DNA from: Microvirga sp. 3-52 | GTDB lineage: Bacteria > Pseudomonadota > Alphaproteobacteria > Rhizobiales > Beijerinckiaceae | Direction: 5' to 3' | Assembly (NCBI RefSeq): GCF_018383585.1 | Contig: NZ_JAHAMK010000008.1 | Coordinates: 21,148 to 85,147 of the forward strand | Length of the DNA stretch: 64,000 bases | In this document: in pieces, positions 1 to 8,166 of the stretch | Position numbering within the stretch: position 1 is the stretch's first letter | How the letters are laid out: every line of letters begins with the position of its first letter | Made by a program: the position numbers and the translations under genes | The notes under the pieces: generated by a model | Seen by the model: the letters and a program-made list of their open reading frames with translations, nothing else | Told to the model about the DNA's origin: nothing | Database searches by the model: none

Positions 1-232
1 CCGCTTACCGCTTTCGGCATCGTCGGCCGTTATGGGTTTCCCCACGCCTGCGGCGCGGCCCTTCGGCTCGGGCTCCGCTACGCGGCCCCGGAATGACGGG
101 TGGAGGGTGTCACGCCCGGCCGGAGAAGGAGAAAGCCCGCAGGGGAAGGGAATCCATGGCGCCGGGGCTGCCGGTGGATCCCCATCGCAGCCTGCAGACG
201 ACCGCCAGGGATGACAAGACGCCGGCTGCGGA
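1..232. other. Non-coding window start with repeat
   Basis: I find no supportable gene here. The stretch lies downstream of the minus-strand OpgG-like gene, so it is its 3' flank. Most of it is a degenerate palindromic repeat (listed separately at 106-216). The short ORFs read through it have no family resemblance and consist of repeat-derived Arg/Gly/Pro codons. Confidence 0.6.
106..216. repeat. Dispersed palindromic repeat, family 2 (degenerate copy)
   Basis: The segment starts with GGTGTCA and ends with GGGATGACA. It carries an internal GGGAAGGGAATCCATGG facing GGTGGATCCCCAT. The same order of motifs is found, in opposite orientation and better preserved, at 10866-10974. This is a REP/MITE-like element of about 110 bp without coding capacity. 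The match was found by eye. Confidence 0.55.
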
Positions 233-1804
233 TCATTCCACGAACCATGGATAGGTCCAGGTCTCCGTCAGTGCCTTGTTGCCGGCGCGCAGGAAGGCGC
301 GAAGGTCCGTGGATTGGCCCGGCTCCAGCTTGACGTCGATGGCGGCCCGAAAGCCGTTCGTGTGGTTGTTGGGCATGATGAAGGTATTGGTGATCTGCCC
401 GGCGGAGGTGGAGGGGACGAGTTGCACCTGCTCCGGAGCGCCGAGATAGTAAGGCAGGGTGCCGCCCGCGAAGTCGACGATGAAGCGGCGGTGCCGGGGA
501 TCGCTCGGCGCGTTCGATCCGCTGGCGCGGGGAGGCGCCTGGAAGGTGTTGATCACTCTGCCGCCCGGATGCATGGCGCCGATCGCCGATGCGGCCCGCA
601 GACGATAGGACAGGACGACCTCCTGCCCAGGCTCGAAGGCGCGGTTCGGCTGCCAATAGGCCACGACATTGTCATGGGTCTCATCCGGCGTCGGAAGCTC
701 GACCAGTTCGACCCAGCCCTCGCCCCATTGCCCGATGGGCTCGACCCAATAGCCGGGCCGCTGATGATAATGGGCTTCGAGATCCTGATAGTTCTCGAAC
801 ACCCGATCGCGCTGCATCAGGCCGAAGCCGCGCGGGTTGTTGTCGCTGAAGGACGAGATCGTCTTGGCATTCGGATTGCGCAAGGGACGCCAGATCCACT
901 CGCCCGCTCCCGACTGCATGAGAAGTCCGTCGGAATCGTGGATTTCGAGGCGGTAATCGTCCGTCGGCTTGCGGTCGTTCTCGCCCTCGAAGAACATCGA
1001 GGTGAGGGGGGCCACGCCCACATTGGTGATGGTCTGGCGCGGGAACAGCGTCGCCGTGACGTCGAGGGTCGTTTCCTTGGCCGGGTAGATCTCGAACCGA
1101 TAGGCGCCGGCGACGGACGGACTGTCGAGGAGAGCGTAGATGATGGCCCGCTCTTCGTTGGGCTTGGGCATCTCGACCCAGAATTCACGGAAATGCGGAA
1201 ACTCCTCCGCTTCGCCGCCTTCCACGTTGATCGCGAGGCCCCGTGCCGAGAGGCCGTATTTCTGCTCCGATCCGAGGAAGCGGAAATAGCTCGCGCCGAG
1301 GAAGGCGATAACCTCGTCCAGCACCTTCGGATTGTTCAGAGGATAGTGGAGGCGAAAGCCCGCAAAGCCGAGATTGACGGGCAGCGGCCGCTCGATCTTG
1401 TTGCGGCCGTAGTCGAACAGCTCCCGCTGATACGGCACAGGCGTGGGCACCCCGTCGCGGATGATGTTCACCGTCACCGGGCGCTGGTAGAGGAAGCCGA
1501 GGTGGAAGAGCTGCATCCGGAACTGCCCGTTGCCGGAGCCGAGCAGGGCCTTGTCGGGGCGGAAGCGGATGTCCCGATAATCGTCGAAGCTGAGCCGGTT
1601 GAGAGGCTCGGGCAGCTGTCCCGAAGGGGCCTCGTACGGCACGGTCGCGAGTTCCCGGGCCCGGCGCACCACATCCTCGTAACGGAACGGATTGGGCGTC
1701 GGAACGCCGGTCTGCTGCTGAGCCCAGCTCTGCTGGTTGAAGGCGGGCAGCACGGTGGCTGCGAGCAGGCTTTGCAGGAGAATACGGCGGGACAGGTTCG
1801 TCAT
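233..1804 (-). CDS. opgG: Periplasmic glucan biosynthesis protein, OpgG/MdoG family
   Basis: A 523-residue protein, close to the usual length of OpgG/OpgD (about 510-550). These periplasmic proteins take part in making osmoregulated periplasmic glucans, acting on the glucan backbone. The N-terminus (LSRRILLQSLLAATVLPAF, then SWA-QQ) looks like a signal peptide with a twin-arginine-like SRR motif and an Ala-X-Ala-type cleavage site near residue 29. The body carries family-typical stretches: FRYEDVVRRARELA, LLGSGNGQFRMQLFHLGFLYQRPV, FLGASYFR, LSARGLAIN, EIHDSDGLLM and WIWRPLRNP. It is paralogous to the gene at 13827-15404. The choice between OpgG and OpgD is not firm. The start codon has no strong ribosome binding site. 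Confidence 0.9.
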   Translation of the reverse strand: MTNLSRRILLQSLLAATVLPAFNQQSWAQQQTGVPTPNPFRYEDVVRRARELATVPYEAPSGQLPEPLNRLSFDDYRDIRFRPDKALLGSGNGQFRMQLFHLGFLYQRPVTVNIIRDGVPTPVPYQRELFDYGRNKIERPLPVNLGFAGFRLHYPLNNPKVLDEVIAFLGASYFRFLGSEQKYGLSARGLAINVEGGEAEEFPHFREFWVEMPKPNEERAIIYALLDSPSVAGAYRFEIYPAKETTLDVTATLFPRQTITNVGVAPLTSMFFEGENDRKPTDDYRLEIHDSDGLLMQSGAGEWIWRPLRNPNAKTISSFSDNNPRGFGLMQRDRVFENYQDLEAHYHQRPGYWVEPIGQWGEGWVELVELPTPDETHDNVVAYWQPNRAFEPGQEVVLSYRLRAASAIGAMHPGGRVINTFQAPPRASGSNAPSDPRHRRFIVDFAGGTLPYYLGAPEQVQLVPSTSAGQITNTFIMPNNHTNGFRAAIDVKLEPGQSTDLRAFLRAGNKALTETWTYPWFVE

Positions 1805-1959
1805 GGCTGCGGAGCGTTCTCGTCAGAAGAGGGAAAATGGCCGGAATACAACGATCTGAATATGGGCCTGCATCCTCTTCCGTGTACCGGTCCCGCTTAA
1901 TGGAAGCTGAATGGTGATGCCGGCAAGACACAGGTCCCGGCAGGGTTAAAAAAATCTCA

Positions 1960-2448
1960 GGCAGGGGCTGAAAAACTCTTGTGATGGGGAGCGAATGCGC
2001 TTATCTCAGCCTTGCCCAATTTCGCACGTGCCTGTGGTCGTGTGTCGGTTGGTGGGCATCCGGACAAGAGGCCGGACAGCCGCCCGAGAGCGAGCTAGCT
2101 CTCGATACCCCTAACCGGCAGCCGGAGGCGAAAACCGGCGCACCTCGTTCTCAACGGGGGACGCGACTTAAAGCAACGACGAACGGGCTTTTTTGGTCTC
2201 GTTGGCCCTCCAAAGGTCAACACCGAAGAGGCTTGTTTATCATTGCCAGGCGTGCGGATGGAGTATCCCCATCCAATCCAAGGCAGCATCGTCGGGTGAA
2301 GAGCCCATCGCGCCATTCGTGTCTCCATCGCACGAAGCGGGATGTCATCTTCCCTCGCTGACGCCGGACGGCAGGAAGTCCTGATCGTCTGAATTTCAAT
2401 CCGGAGGCTCCACAAGACCTCCATTGAACCTTTGGTGGGGAGAGCGCC
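1960..2448 (+). ncRNA. Long 5' leader of ornithine decarboxylase, candidate speF-type leader RNA
   Basis: About 640 bp separate the divergent opgG-like and ornithine decarboxylase genes, and no convincing gene lies there. Visible structure includes a 7-bp hairpin (CGAGAGC at 2085-2091 with GCTCTCG at 2098-2104), GC-rich repeats such as CCGGCAGCCGG near 2117, a CT6 tract near 2190, and further short pairings up to the GGGGAG ribosome binding site before 2449. In alphaproteobacteria the speF leader motif (a structured RNA reported upstream of ornithine decarboxylase genes) occurs exactly here. The assignment rests on position and structure, not on a covariance match, and the 5' end is a guess. 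Confidence 0.45.
2085..2104 (+). promoter_or_regulatory. Leader hairpin upstream of ornithine decarboxylase
   Basis: Perfect 7-bp inverted repeat, CGAGAGC and GCTCTCG, around a 6-nt loop GAGCTA. It lies about 350 nt before the ornithine decarboxylase start, within the long untranslated leader. It may be one helix of a larger regulatory fold. Confidence 0.4.
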
Positions 2449-3603
2449 ATGACTCAGCGCATCCGTGAATTCCTGCGCAACCGACGTGAGGACGGCCCTT
2501 GCGTTGTCGTCGACCTCGAGGTCGTGCGCGACAACTACTCCAAGTTTGCCCGTGCGCTCCCCGACACGCGCGTGTTCTACGCCGTGAAGGCGAACCCGGA
2601 ACCGCAGGTGCTCAAGCTCCTGGCCGAGCTCGGCTCGTGCTTCGACACGGCATCCGTGGTCGAGATCCAGCTCGCGCTGGATGCCGGCGCGACGCCTGAC
2701 CGCATCTCCTTCGGCAACACGATCAAGAAGGAGCGCGACATCGTTCGCGCTCTCGAGCTCGGCGTACGCCTTTATGCGGTCGATTGCGAGGCCGAAGTCG
2801 AGAAGATCGCCCGCGCAGCCGCGACGGTAGGCATCGACGCGTCCGACGTGAAGGTGTTCTGCCGCATCCTGTGCGACGGCGCCGGCGCTGAGTGGCCGCT
2901 CTCCCGCAAGTTCGGCTGCGTGCCCGAGATGGCCGTGGACGTGCTGGAGCATGCCTATCGCCAAGGCCTGGAGGCTTACGGCGTGTCCTTCCACGTGGGC
3001 TCGCAGCAGCGCAACACGGAAGCCTGGGATCAGGCTCTCGGTTCCGCTTCGGCGATCTTCCGTGAATGCGCGCATCGCGGCATCCACCTGTCGATGGTCA
3101 ATCTCGGCGGCGGTTTCCCGACGAAGTACCTGAAGACGGTTCCCATGGTCGAAGCCTACGGCGAGTCGATCTTCCGGGCGCTGTCGAAGCACTTCGGCAA
3201 CCGCATTCCGGAGACGATCATCGAGCCGGGCCGCGGCATGGTCGGCAACGCCGGCGTCATCGAGACCGAAGTCGTCCTGATCTCGAAGAAGAGCCAGGAC
3301 GAGGACGAGGTGCGCTGGGTCTATCTCGACATCGGCAAGTTCGGCGGTCTCGCCGAGACGATGGACGAGTCGATCCGCTATCCGATCCGCAGCGAGCGCG
3401 ACCACGACCGCAAGGTGCCGTGCGTGCTCGCGGGTCCGACCTGCGACTCGGCCGACGTTCTCTACGAGAAGGAGCCTTATCCGCTCCCCGTCTCGCTGGA
3501 GATCGGCGACAAGGTGCTGATCGAGGGCACGGGCGCCTACACGACCACCTACTCGGCGGTCGCATTCAACGGCTTCCCGCCGCTCAAGTCCTACGTGATC
3601 TGA
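2449..3603 (+). CDS. Type III PLP-dependent ornithine decarboxylase
   Basis: A 384-residue fold-type III decarboxylase of the eukaryotic-like ornithine/lysine/diaminopimelate decarboxylase group, which makes putrescine from ornithine (some alphaproteobacterial members also accept lysine). The PLP lysine is K47 in FYAVKANP. The conserved glycine loop (NLGGGFP), the EPGRG segment and the C-terminal GPTCDSADVLYE active-site loop are present. Length matches the short bacterial enzymes. ATG follows GGGGAG with good spacing. Homospermidine synthase, its natural consumer, is encoded 2.2 kb downstream. The long leader suggests post-transcriptional control, possibly by polyamines. Confidence 0.93.
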   Translation: MTQRIREFLRNRREDGPCVVVDLEVVRDNYSKFARALPDTRVFYAVKANPEPQVLKLLAELGSCFDTASVVEIQLALDAGATPDRISFGNTIKKERDIVRALELGVRLYAVDCEAEVEKIARAAATVGIDASDVKVFCRILCDGAGAEWPLSRKFGCVPEMAVDVLEHAYRQGLEAYGVSFHVGSQQRNTEAWDQALGSASAIFRECAHRGIHLSMVNLGGGFPTKYLKTVPMVEAYGESIFRALSKHFGNRIPETIIEPGRGMVGNAGVIETEVVLISKKSQDEDEVRWVYLDIGKFGGLAETMDESIRYPIRSERDHDRKVPCVLAGPTCDSADVLYEKEPYPLPVSLEIGDKVLIEGTGAYTTTYSAVAFNGFPPLKSYVI

Positions 3604-3613
3604 TTCACGTCCC

Positions 3614-3638
3614 GCCTGCCTCGGGAAACGAGGCAGGC
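3614..3638 (+). other. Hairpin after ornithine decarboxylase, no U-tract
   Basis: Perfect 10-bp stem GCCTGCCTCG / CGAGGCAGGC with loop GGAAA, 11 nt after the ornithine decarboxylase stop. The sequence after it (ATCAACCCC) has no T-run, so it is a poor intrinsic terminator. It could stabilise the mRNA 3' end or mark a processing site. Confidence 0.5.
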
Positions 3639-3667
3639 ATCAACCCCAACAGAGTTGTCCCGGACGG

Positions 3668-3691
3668 CCTGTGAGCGATGGTGCTCACAGG
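3668..3691 (+). promoter_or_regulatory. Second perfect hairpin/palindrome before the GNAT gene
   Basis: CCTGTGAGC (3668-3676) and GCTCACAGG (3683-3691) form a perfect 9-bp stem with a 6-nt loop. It ends 45 nt before the acetyltransferase start. It could be an RNA hairpin or an operator half-site pair. Confidence 0.4.
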
Positions 3692-3736
3692 TGCGAGGGC
3701 TGTCGCTCACCCCACGTGTTTTGGGAGGCCACGGCC

Positions 3737-4309
3737 ATGATCACGATCCGCGAAGAAACCTTCCGCGATGTCGAGGCGCGCGAGGCGCTGCTCGATGCCT
3801 GCTTCGGGCCCGCCCGGTTCCAGAAGACCTGCGAACGCCTGCGCGAGGGCAGGATGCCGGCCGACGATTTGTCCCTGGTCATCGACCGGGACGGCGAAAT
3901 CATCGGAACGGTGCGCCTGTGGCATGTCTCGGCCGGTCCGAACCGTCCTGCTCTGATGCTCGGGCCCATCGCCATCGCCCCGGCCGTGCAGAGCCTCGGC
4001 CTCGGCGGCAAGCTCGTGCGCGAGGCGCTGAAGCGCGCGGGCGATCTCGGCCACAAGGCGGTGCTGCTGGTAGGCGATGCGCCCTATTACGAGCGCTTCG
4101 GCTTCTCCACGACCAAGACCGATTCTCTCTGGCTTCCGGGTCCCTACGAGCGCAACCGCTTCCTGGCTCTCGAGCTCGAGGCGGGCGCGCTCGACAATGC
4201 GCGCGGCCTTGTCTCCGCGACGGGTTCCTTCGAGCAAAAGCCCGATCTCGGCGCTCTCGTTGCGGCTGCCGCGCAGGGTGCGCTGGCGGGCCTTCGCCCG
4301 GCGCTCTGA
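3737..4309 (+). CDS. GNAT family N-acetyltransferase
   Basis: A 190-residue protein with the GNAT fold signature: a beta-strand LMLGPIAIAP followed by the acyl-CoA binding loop QSLGLGGKLVREAL, then VLLVGDAPYYERFGF, as in YhbS-like acetyltransferases. GNAT enzymes move the acetyl group of acetyl-CoA to an amine. The frame is open for 22 more codons upstream (ATG at 3671), but the ATG at 3737 sits 8 nt after GGGAGG and begins the conserved part. It lies between ornithine decarboxylase and homospermidine synthase, so a polyamine substrate is tempting but unproven. Confidence 0.85.
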   Translation: MITIREETFRDVEAREALLDACFGPARFQKTCERLREGRMPADDLSLVIDRDGEIIGTVRLWHVSAGPNRPALMLGPIAIAPAVQSLGLGGKLVREALKRAGDLGHKAVLLVGDAPYYERFGFSTTKTDSLWLPGPYERNRFLALELEAGALDNARGLVSATGSFEQKPDLGALVAAAAQGALAGLRPAL

Positions 4310-4315
4310 CGCCGC

Positions 4316-5545
4316 CTATCCCTCCGAGGGCCGAAAACGCGCGGCCCTCGGATTGGGCAGCACGAAGGTGACGGCGGCGGCTGCGATCATGTAGGCCACG
4401 AAGCCTAAGCAGATCGCTGCAAGACTCACCCCGGCGTCGAACAGAAGCCCGATGGCGCCCGGCGTCGCGGCCGAGGCCACCACCATGATCGCGCCGGCGA
4501 GCGCGCGAATCTTGCCCAGATGAGCGGTGCCGAACAACTCGGCCAGGACGGCTGCGATCACCACGTTGGTGCAACCGGACGTGAGGCCGATCAGGCCGAA
4601 GAACACGAGTGGCAGAAGCGGTCCGTCGAAGGCCGCAAGGGCAATGGATGCCGCCGTCATGCCGGCCAGATAGAAGTGGCTGAGGCGCACGGCGCCGAAG
4701 CGGTCCACGAAACTGCCCGCGCTCATGGCGACCACCACGGACACCAGCGCGAAGAGCGTGATGCTGCTGGCCAGAAGCTCCAGGGACCAGCCCTTCAGGT
4801 CGGCGATGAAACGCTGGTGGAAGAAGTATGCCGTCATGATTGCCGGATAGCCGATCATGGTGGGGATGAGCGCGAGGAAGCGCCAGTCGCGCAGGATGTC
4901 GTTCCAGCGTGGGCCCGTGCCGTTCACGGCCTTTTTGCGGGTCGAGCCGTCGAGCTCCGGATCCTTCGTCGTGAGAAGGAAGCCGAGCAGCCATCCGATG
5001 GCCAGCGCCGCGATGATGACGAGCGCCGCAATGCGCCAGGCGCCGGTCCATTCGAACGCCGCGATCAGCGTGATGGCAAGGGCCGGAAGGGTCGCTTCGC
5101 CGGCCGGAAAGCCGAGCGCCGCCACGCCCAGCGCACGGCCGCGCACGCCTTCGTGCAAACGGGCCGTGCTCATCACGCCCGCATGGCTGAGCATCCCCTG
5201 GCCGAAAAGGCGCAGGGCGAACAGGCTCAGTCCCAGCACGATGATGTTGGGCGCGAAGGACAAGCCGACGGCGGCGGCCGCCAGGCCGAGCATGGCCGTG
5301 GTGGCATAGAGCCGGATATCGACCCGGTCGATGACGCTGCCGACCCAGATCATCAGCAGGCCCGAGGACAGGGTCGCGAGGGAGTAGATCGCCCCGAAGG
5401 CGCCGTGCGTGAGGCCGAAGGCCTCGCGGATGTTCGGGCCCGACAGGGAGATGAAGAAGGTCTGGCCGAAGGAGGACAGGAAGGTCAGGGCGAAGCCGAG
5501 GCCGATGACGCGCCAATAATGCCTGACAAGTTCGTGAAATTTCAT
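4316..5545 (-). CDS. MFS transporter
   Basis: A 409-residue major facilitator with about 12 hydrophobic segments, a charged central loop near residues 190-220 (LTTKDPELDGSTRKKAVNG) and the family-typical VGSVIDRVDIR loop after the second helix. Major facilitators move small solutes by ion coupling across the inner membrane. The gene points against its neighbours, with 6 bp to the convergent acetyltransferase gene. Its substrate cannot be read from the sequence. Its place between the two polyamine genes makes polyamine or amino acid export a possible role only. Confidence 0.85.
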   Translation of the reverse strand: MKFHELVRHYWRVIGLGFALTFLSSFGQTFFISLSGPNIREAFGLTHGAFGAIYSLATLSSGLLMIWVGSVIDRVDIRLYATTAMLGLAAAAVGLSFAPNIIVLGLSLFALRLFGQGMLSHAGVMSTARLHEGVRGRALGVAALGFPAGEATLPALAITLIAAFEWTGAWRIAALVIIAALAIGWLLGFLLTTKDPELDGSTRKKAVNGTGPRWNDILRDWRFLALIPTMIGYPAIMTAYFFHQRFIADLKGWSLELLASSITLFALVSVVVAMSAGSFVDRFGAVRLSHFYLAGMTAASIALAAFDGPLLPLVFFGLIGLTSGCTNVVIAAVLAELFGTAHLGKIRALAGAIMVVASAATPGAIGLLFDAGVSLAAICLGFVAYMIAAAAVTFVLPNPRAARFRPSEG

Positions 5546-5797
5546 CGGTCGCGGTCGGTTGAGAGACGAAGGAGCCTGCGATCATGCAGCCTTGTTTCAC
5601 AATGTCGAGGGTGAAACGAGCATGGCAGGTCTGTCGTTGTCATCTTGCCTTCGACATCCGCAGGAAAATCGCCCTCCGGCCCTTGCGAGGAGCCACAGCC
5701 ATTGACCCCGAGGGCTCCTCAATCCTAGATGCGCCCGGAACCGTTCAAACCGGAGACATCTCGTCCTATTCCAGGATTCCGCAAAGGAGAATTATCG

Positions 5798-7228
5798 ATG
5801 ACCTCTTGGCCCGTTCATGGTCGCATCACCGGCCCGATCGTGATGATCGGCTTCGGCTCGATCGGCAAAGGCATGCTGCCTCTGATCGAGCGGCATTTCG
5901 AGTTCGACAAGAACCGGTTCACGGTCATCGATCCCGTTGATACGGACCGCAGCATGCTCGACGTGCGCGGCGTGACGCTCATCGACAAGGCCCTGACGCC
6001 TGACAATTATCGCGAGATCCTCACGCCGCTCCTGACAGAAGGCGGCGGCCAGGGCTTCTGCGTGAACGTGTCGGTGGACACCTCCTCCCGCGCCATCATG
6101 GAACTGTGCCGCGAGCTTGGCGCGCTCTACGTCGACACCGTGGCCGAACCTTGGGCCGGGTTCTATTTCGACAAAAGCGCCGGCCCGGCCGAGCGCACCA
6201 ACTACATGCTGCGCGAGAACATCCTCGACGCCCGCCGCCAGTCGCCCGGCGGCCCCACGGCGGTCAATTGCTGCGGCGCCAATCCAGGCATGGTGTCCTG
6301 GTTCGTGAAGCAGGCGCTCCTCAACATCGCCAAGGATACGGGCATCGATCACGAAGAGCCGAAGAGCCGCGAGGATTGGGCACGCCTGATGCAGCGCGTG
6401 GGCGTGAAGGGCATCCATATCGCCGAGCGCGACACGCAGCGGGCGGAACACCCGAAGCCCATGGGCGTGTTCGTGAACACCTGGTCCGTGGAAGGCTTCG
6501 TGTCGGAAGGCGTGCAGCCGGCCGAGCTCGGCTGGGGCACGCACGAGACCTGGATGCCGGAGAACGGCCGCACTCATGACAAGGGCTGCGGCGCCGCGAT
6601 CTATCTGCTCCAGCCCGGCGCCAACACCCGCGTCCGTTCCTGGTGCCCGACGCCCGGCCCGCAATACGGCTTCCTCGTCACGCACAACGAGGCGATCTCG
6701 ATCGCGGACTACTTCACCGTGCGCGAGGGCGACAAGGTCTCCTACCGGCCGACCTGCCATTATGCCTACCATCCGGCGAACGACGCCGTGCTCTCCCTGC
6801 ACGAGATGTTCGGCAATGCGGGCAAGGTGCAGGAGAAGCACCACATCCTCACCGAAGACGAGATCGTCGACGGCAAGGACGAACTCGGCGTGCTGCTCTA
6901 CGGCCATGGCAAGAACGCCTATTGGTACGGCTCGCAGCTCTCTATCGAGGAGACCCGCAAGCTTGCCCCCTACCAGAATGCCACCGGCCTGCAAGTCACC
7001 TCGGCCGTACTGGCCGGCATGGTCTGGGCGCTGGAGAACCCGGATGCGGGCATCGTGGAAGCCGACGACATCGACTTCCGCCGCTGCCTCGAAGTGCAGA
7101 CGCCCTATCTCGGCCCGGTTGTCGGCGTCTATACCGACTGGACGCCGCTCGATGACCGCCCCGGCTTCTTCCCGGAGGATATCGATTCCTCCGATCCGTG
7201 GCAGTTCCGGAACATTCTGGTGCGGTAA
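5798..7228 (+). CDS. hss: Homospermidine synthase
   Basis: A 476-residue NAD-dependent enzyme that joins two putrescines (or putrescine and spermidine) to sym-homospermidine, the typical long polyamine of rhizobia and relatives. A Rossmann motif GFGSIGKG lies at about residues 18-25 and the saccharopine dehydrogenase-like fold follows (VDTVAEPW, NCCGANPGMVSWFVKQAL, KGCGAAIYLLQPG). The length equals that of characterised bacterial homologues (about 477). An in-frame ATG at 5729 exists, but ATG 5798 follows AAGGAG with proper spacing and begins where homologues begin. It uses the product of the decarboxylase at 2449-3603. Confidence 0.95.
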   Translation: MTSWPVHGRITGPIVMIGFGSIGKGMLPLIERHFEFDKNRFTVIDPVDTDRSMLDVRGVTLIDKALTPDNYREILTPLLTEGGGQGFCVNVSVDTSSRAIMELCRELGALYVDTVAEPWAGFYFDKSAGPAERTNYMLRENILDARRQSPGGPTAVNCCGANPGMVSWFVKQALLNIAKDTGIDHEEPKSREDWARLMQRVGVKGIHIAERDTQRAEHPKPMGVFVNTWSVEGFVSEGVQPAELGWGTHETWMPENGRTHDKGCGAAIYLLQPGANTRVRSWCPTPGPQYGFLVTHNEAISIADYFTVREGDKVSYRPTCHYAYHPANDAVLSLHEMFGNAGKVQEKHHILTEDEIVDGKDELGVLLYGHGKNAYWYGSQLSIEETRKLAPYQNATGLQVTSAVLAGMVWALENPDAGIVEADDIDFRRCLEVQTPYLGPVVGVYTDWTPLDDRPGFFPEDIDSSDPWQFRNILVR

Positions 7229-7239
7229 CCCCGTTCATG

Positions 7240-7272
7240 GTCATCCCCGGCCGCTCAGCCGCCGGGGATGAC
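7240..7272. repeat. Perfect stem-loop, GTCATCCCCGGC family
   Basis: GTCATCCCCGGC and GCCGGGGATGAC are perfect 12-bp arms around a 9-nt loop, just after the homospermidine synthase stop. No T-run follows. The arms equal the outer ends of the larger element at 10866-10974, so this is probably a short derivative of the same repeat family. It may also protect the upstream transcript. Confidence 0.7.
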
Positions 7273-7287
7273 ATCCGAGGATGAAGA

Positions 7288-7626
7288 ATGCCCCATTTCG
7301 AGGAATTCTACGCCGACAAGCTCCGCGGCGGCCTGGGCGTCGTCGATGCCGAGAGCGTGCTCGACTTGCGCGGCGTGTCCCGCGAGCAAGCTGCGGCGTC
7401 GCTCCAGGACATGCTGGAGCGCAGCCGCTTCGCGCGAGGAAAGTCGGTCGCCATCCGCCTCGATCCCCCGCCGGAAGGCGGCGGCGAGACGCTCTTCCAG
7501 CCGGTCGGCAAAGCTCTGTTAGAGGCCAAGAAACGCGGCTGGATCGACCGGCTGCAAACCCTGCCGGCCCCCGACGGCCTGGGATTTTACATCGTGCTGG
7601 CCGGAAAGCCGGAGCGCGAAGCCTGA
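7288..7626 (+). CDS. Conserved small protein of unknown function
   Basis: A 112-residue soluble protein, mixed alpha/beta, with no signal peptide or membrane segment. It contains VLDLRGVSREQAAASLQDMLE and a C-terminal part GKALLEAKKRGWIDRL..GLGFYIVLAG. The first part is loosely like the start of Smr domains (LDLHG), but the match is too weak to assign. GAGG seven nt before the ATG supports the start. It lies 60 bp downstream of homospermidine synthase on the same strand and may be cotranscribed. Function unknown. Confidence 0.65.
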   Translation: MPHFEEFYADKLRGGLGVVDAESVLDLRGVSREQAAASLQDMLERSRFARGKSVAIRLDPPPEGGGETLFQPVGKALLEAKKRGWIDRLQTLPAPDGLGFYIVLAGKPEREA

Positions 7627-7630
7627 CGTT

Positions 7631-8155
7631 TCAGGCCTGCATCGTCCTGCGTTGTGAACGCGGCCGCCGCCACAGCCTGCGGACAAAACCGCTCAGCAGA
7701 AGAAGGCCGCCCCAGACCGCCACGAAGCCGATCGCCGTCGAGAGGATTCCCTCCTCGGTGACCGGCAAGGCCGGCTCGAAATCCCGATAGACCGCTTCCA
7801 TCACATCCTGGTCTCCGTCGCGCGCCATCAGGGCGACCCTGGCGAAGGGGCCCGCCTGCATCATGGTCTCTCGGTGGATCTCAAGGTTTCTCAGACGCTC
7901 CACATTCGCCTGCATGGCAGCGCCCTGGCGGCTGACGAAATCGTCGGTGTTGGAGCGCAGGCGGGCGATGGCGCTTTCCTGGGTCTCGCCGCTGGCCTGG
8001 GCATCCGCCTCGAAACGGGTGATCACCTGCCGCAACTCGTCGATCGCACCGCCAAGGCGCTGACGGTACTGCTGAGCGAATTCGGGTCCTTGCGAGGCGA
8101 CGACGCCGCCGCAAAGGCCCAATCCTAAAGCGATGATTCGAACGATCCGGGACAA
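7631..8155 (-). CDS. DUF2937 family membrane protein
   Basis: A 174-residue protein with one hydrophobic helix at the N-terminus (IIALGLGLCGGVVA), a periplasmic helical middle (about residues 25-125, QQYRQRLGGAIDELRQVITRFEADAQASGE) and a second membrane helix at the C-terminus (ILSTAIGFVAVWGGLLLLSGF) followed by Arg-rich residues. This matches DUF2937, whose function is unknown. The start is a TTG at 8155, because a perfect AGGAGG lies at 8162-8167, six nt upstream. An ORF extension to 8170 would swallow that site. It follows the 96-aa gene by 11 nt, making it the third gene of the WD40 operon. Confidence 0.75.
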   Translation of the reverse strand: MSRIVRIIALGLGLCGGVVASQGPEFAQQYRQRLGGAIDELRQVITRFEADAQASGETQESAIARLRSNTDDFVSRQGAAMQANVERLRNLEIHRETMMQAGPFARVALMARDGDQDVMEAVYRDFEPALPVTEEGILSTAIGFVAVWGGLLLLSGFVRRLWRRPRSQRRTMQA

Positions 8156-8166
8156 GCTTGACCTCC

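Noticed and set aside
314..1900. 528-codon plus-strand ORF opposite the opgG-like gene
   Set aside because: It is the antisense shadow of a clear family gene. The translation is rich in Arg, Glu and Val from GC-rich third positions and shows no domain.
2095..3405. 436-codon minus-strand ORF opposite ornithine decarboxylase
   Set aside because: The coding strand is certain from the decarboxylase motifs; the antisense frame has no recognisable protein features.
3614..3638. Rho-independent terminator after ornithine decarboxylase
   Set aside because: The stem is strong, but no T-tract follows. Kept only as a hairpin.
3671..3736. 22-residue N-terminal extension of the acetyltransferase
   Set aside because: The extension overlaps a perfect hairpin, and the ATG at 3737 has a good GGGAGG site. 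The added residues do not look like protein of this family.
7288..7626. Smr-domain assignment for the 112-aa protein
   Set aside because: Only an LDLRG stretch resembles LDLHG; the histidine and the later GxG region are missing.
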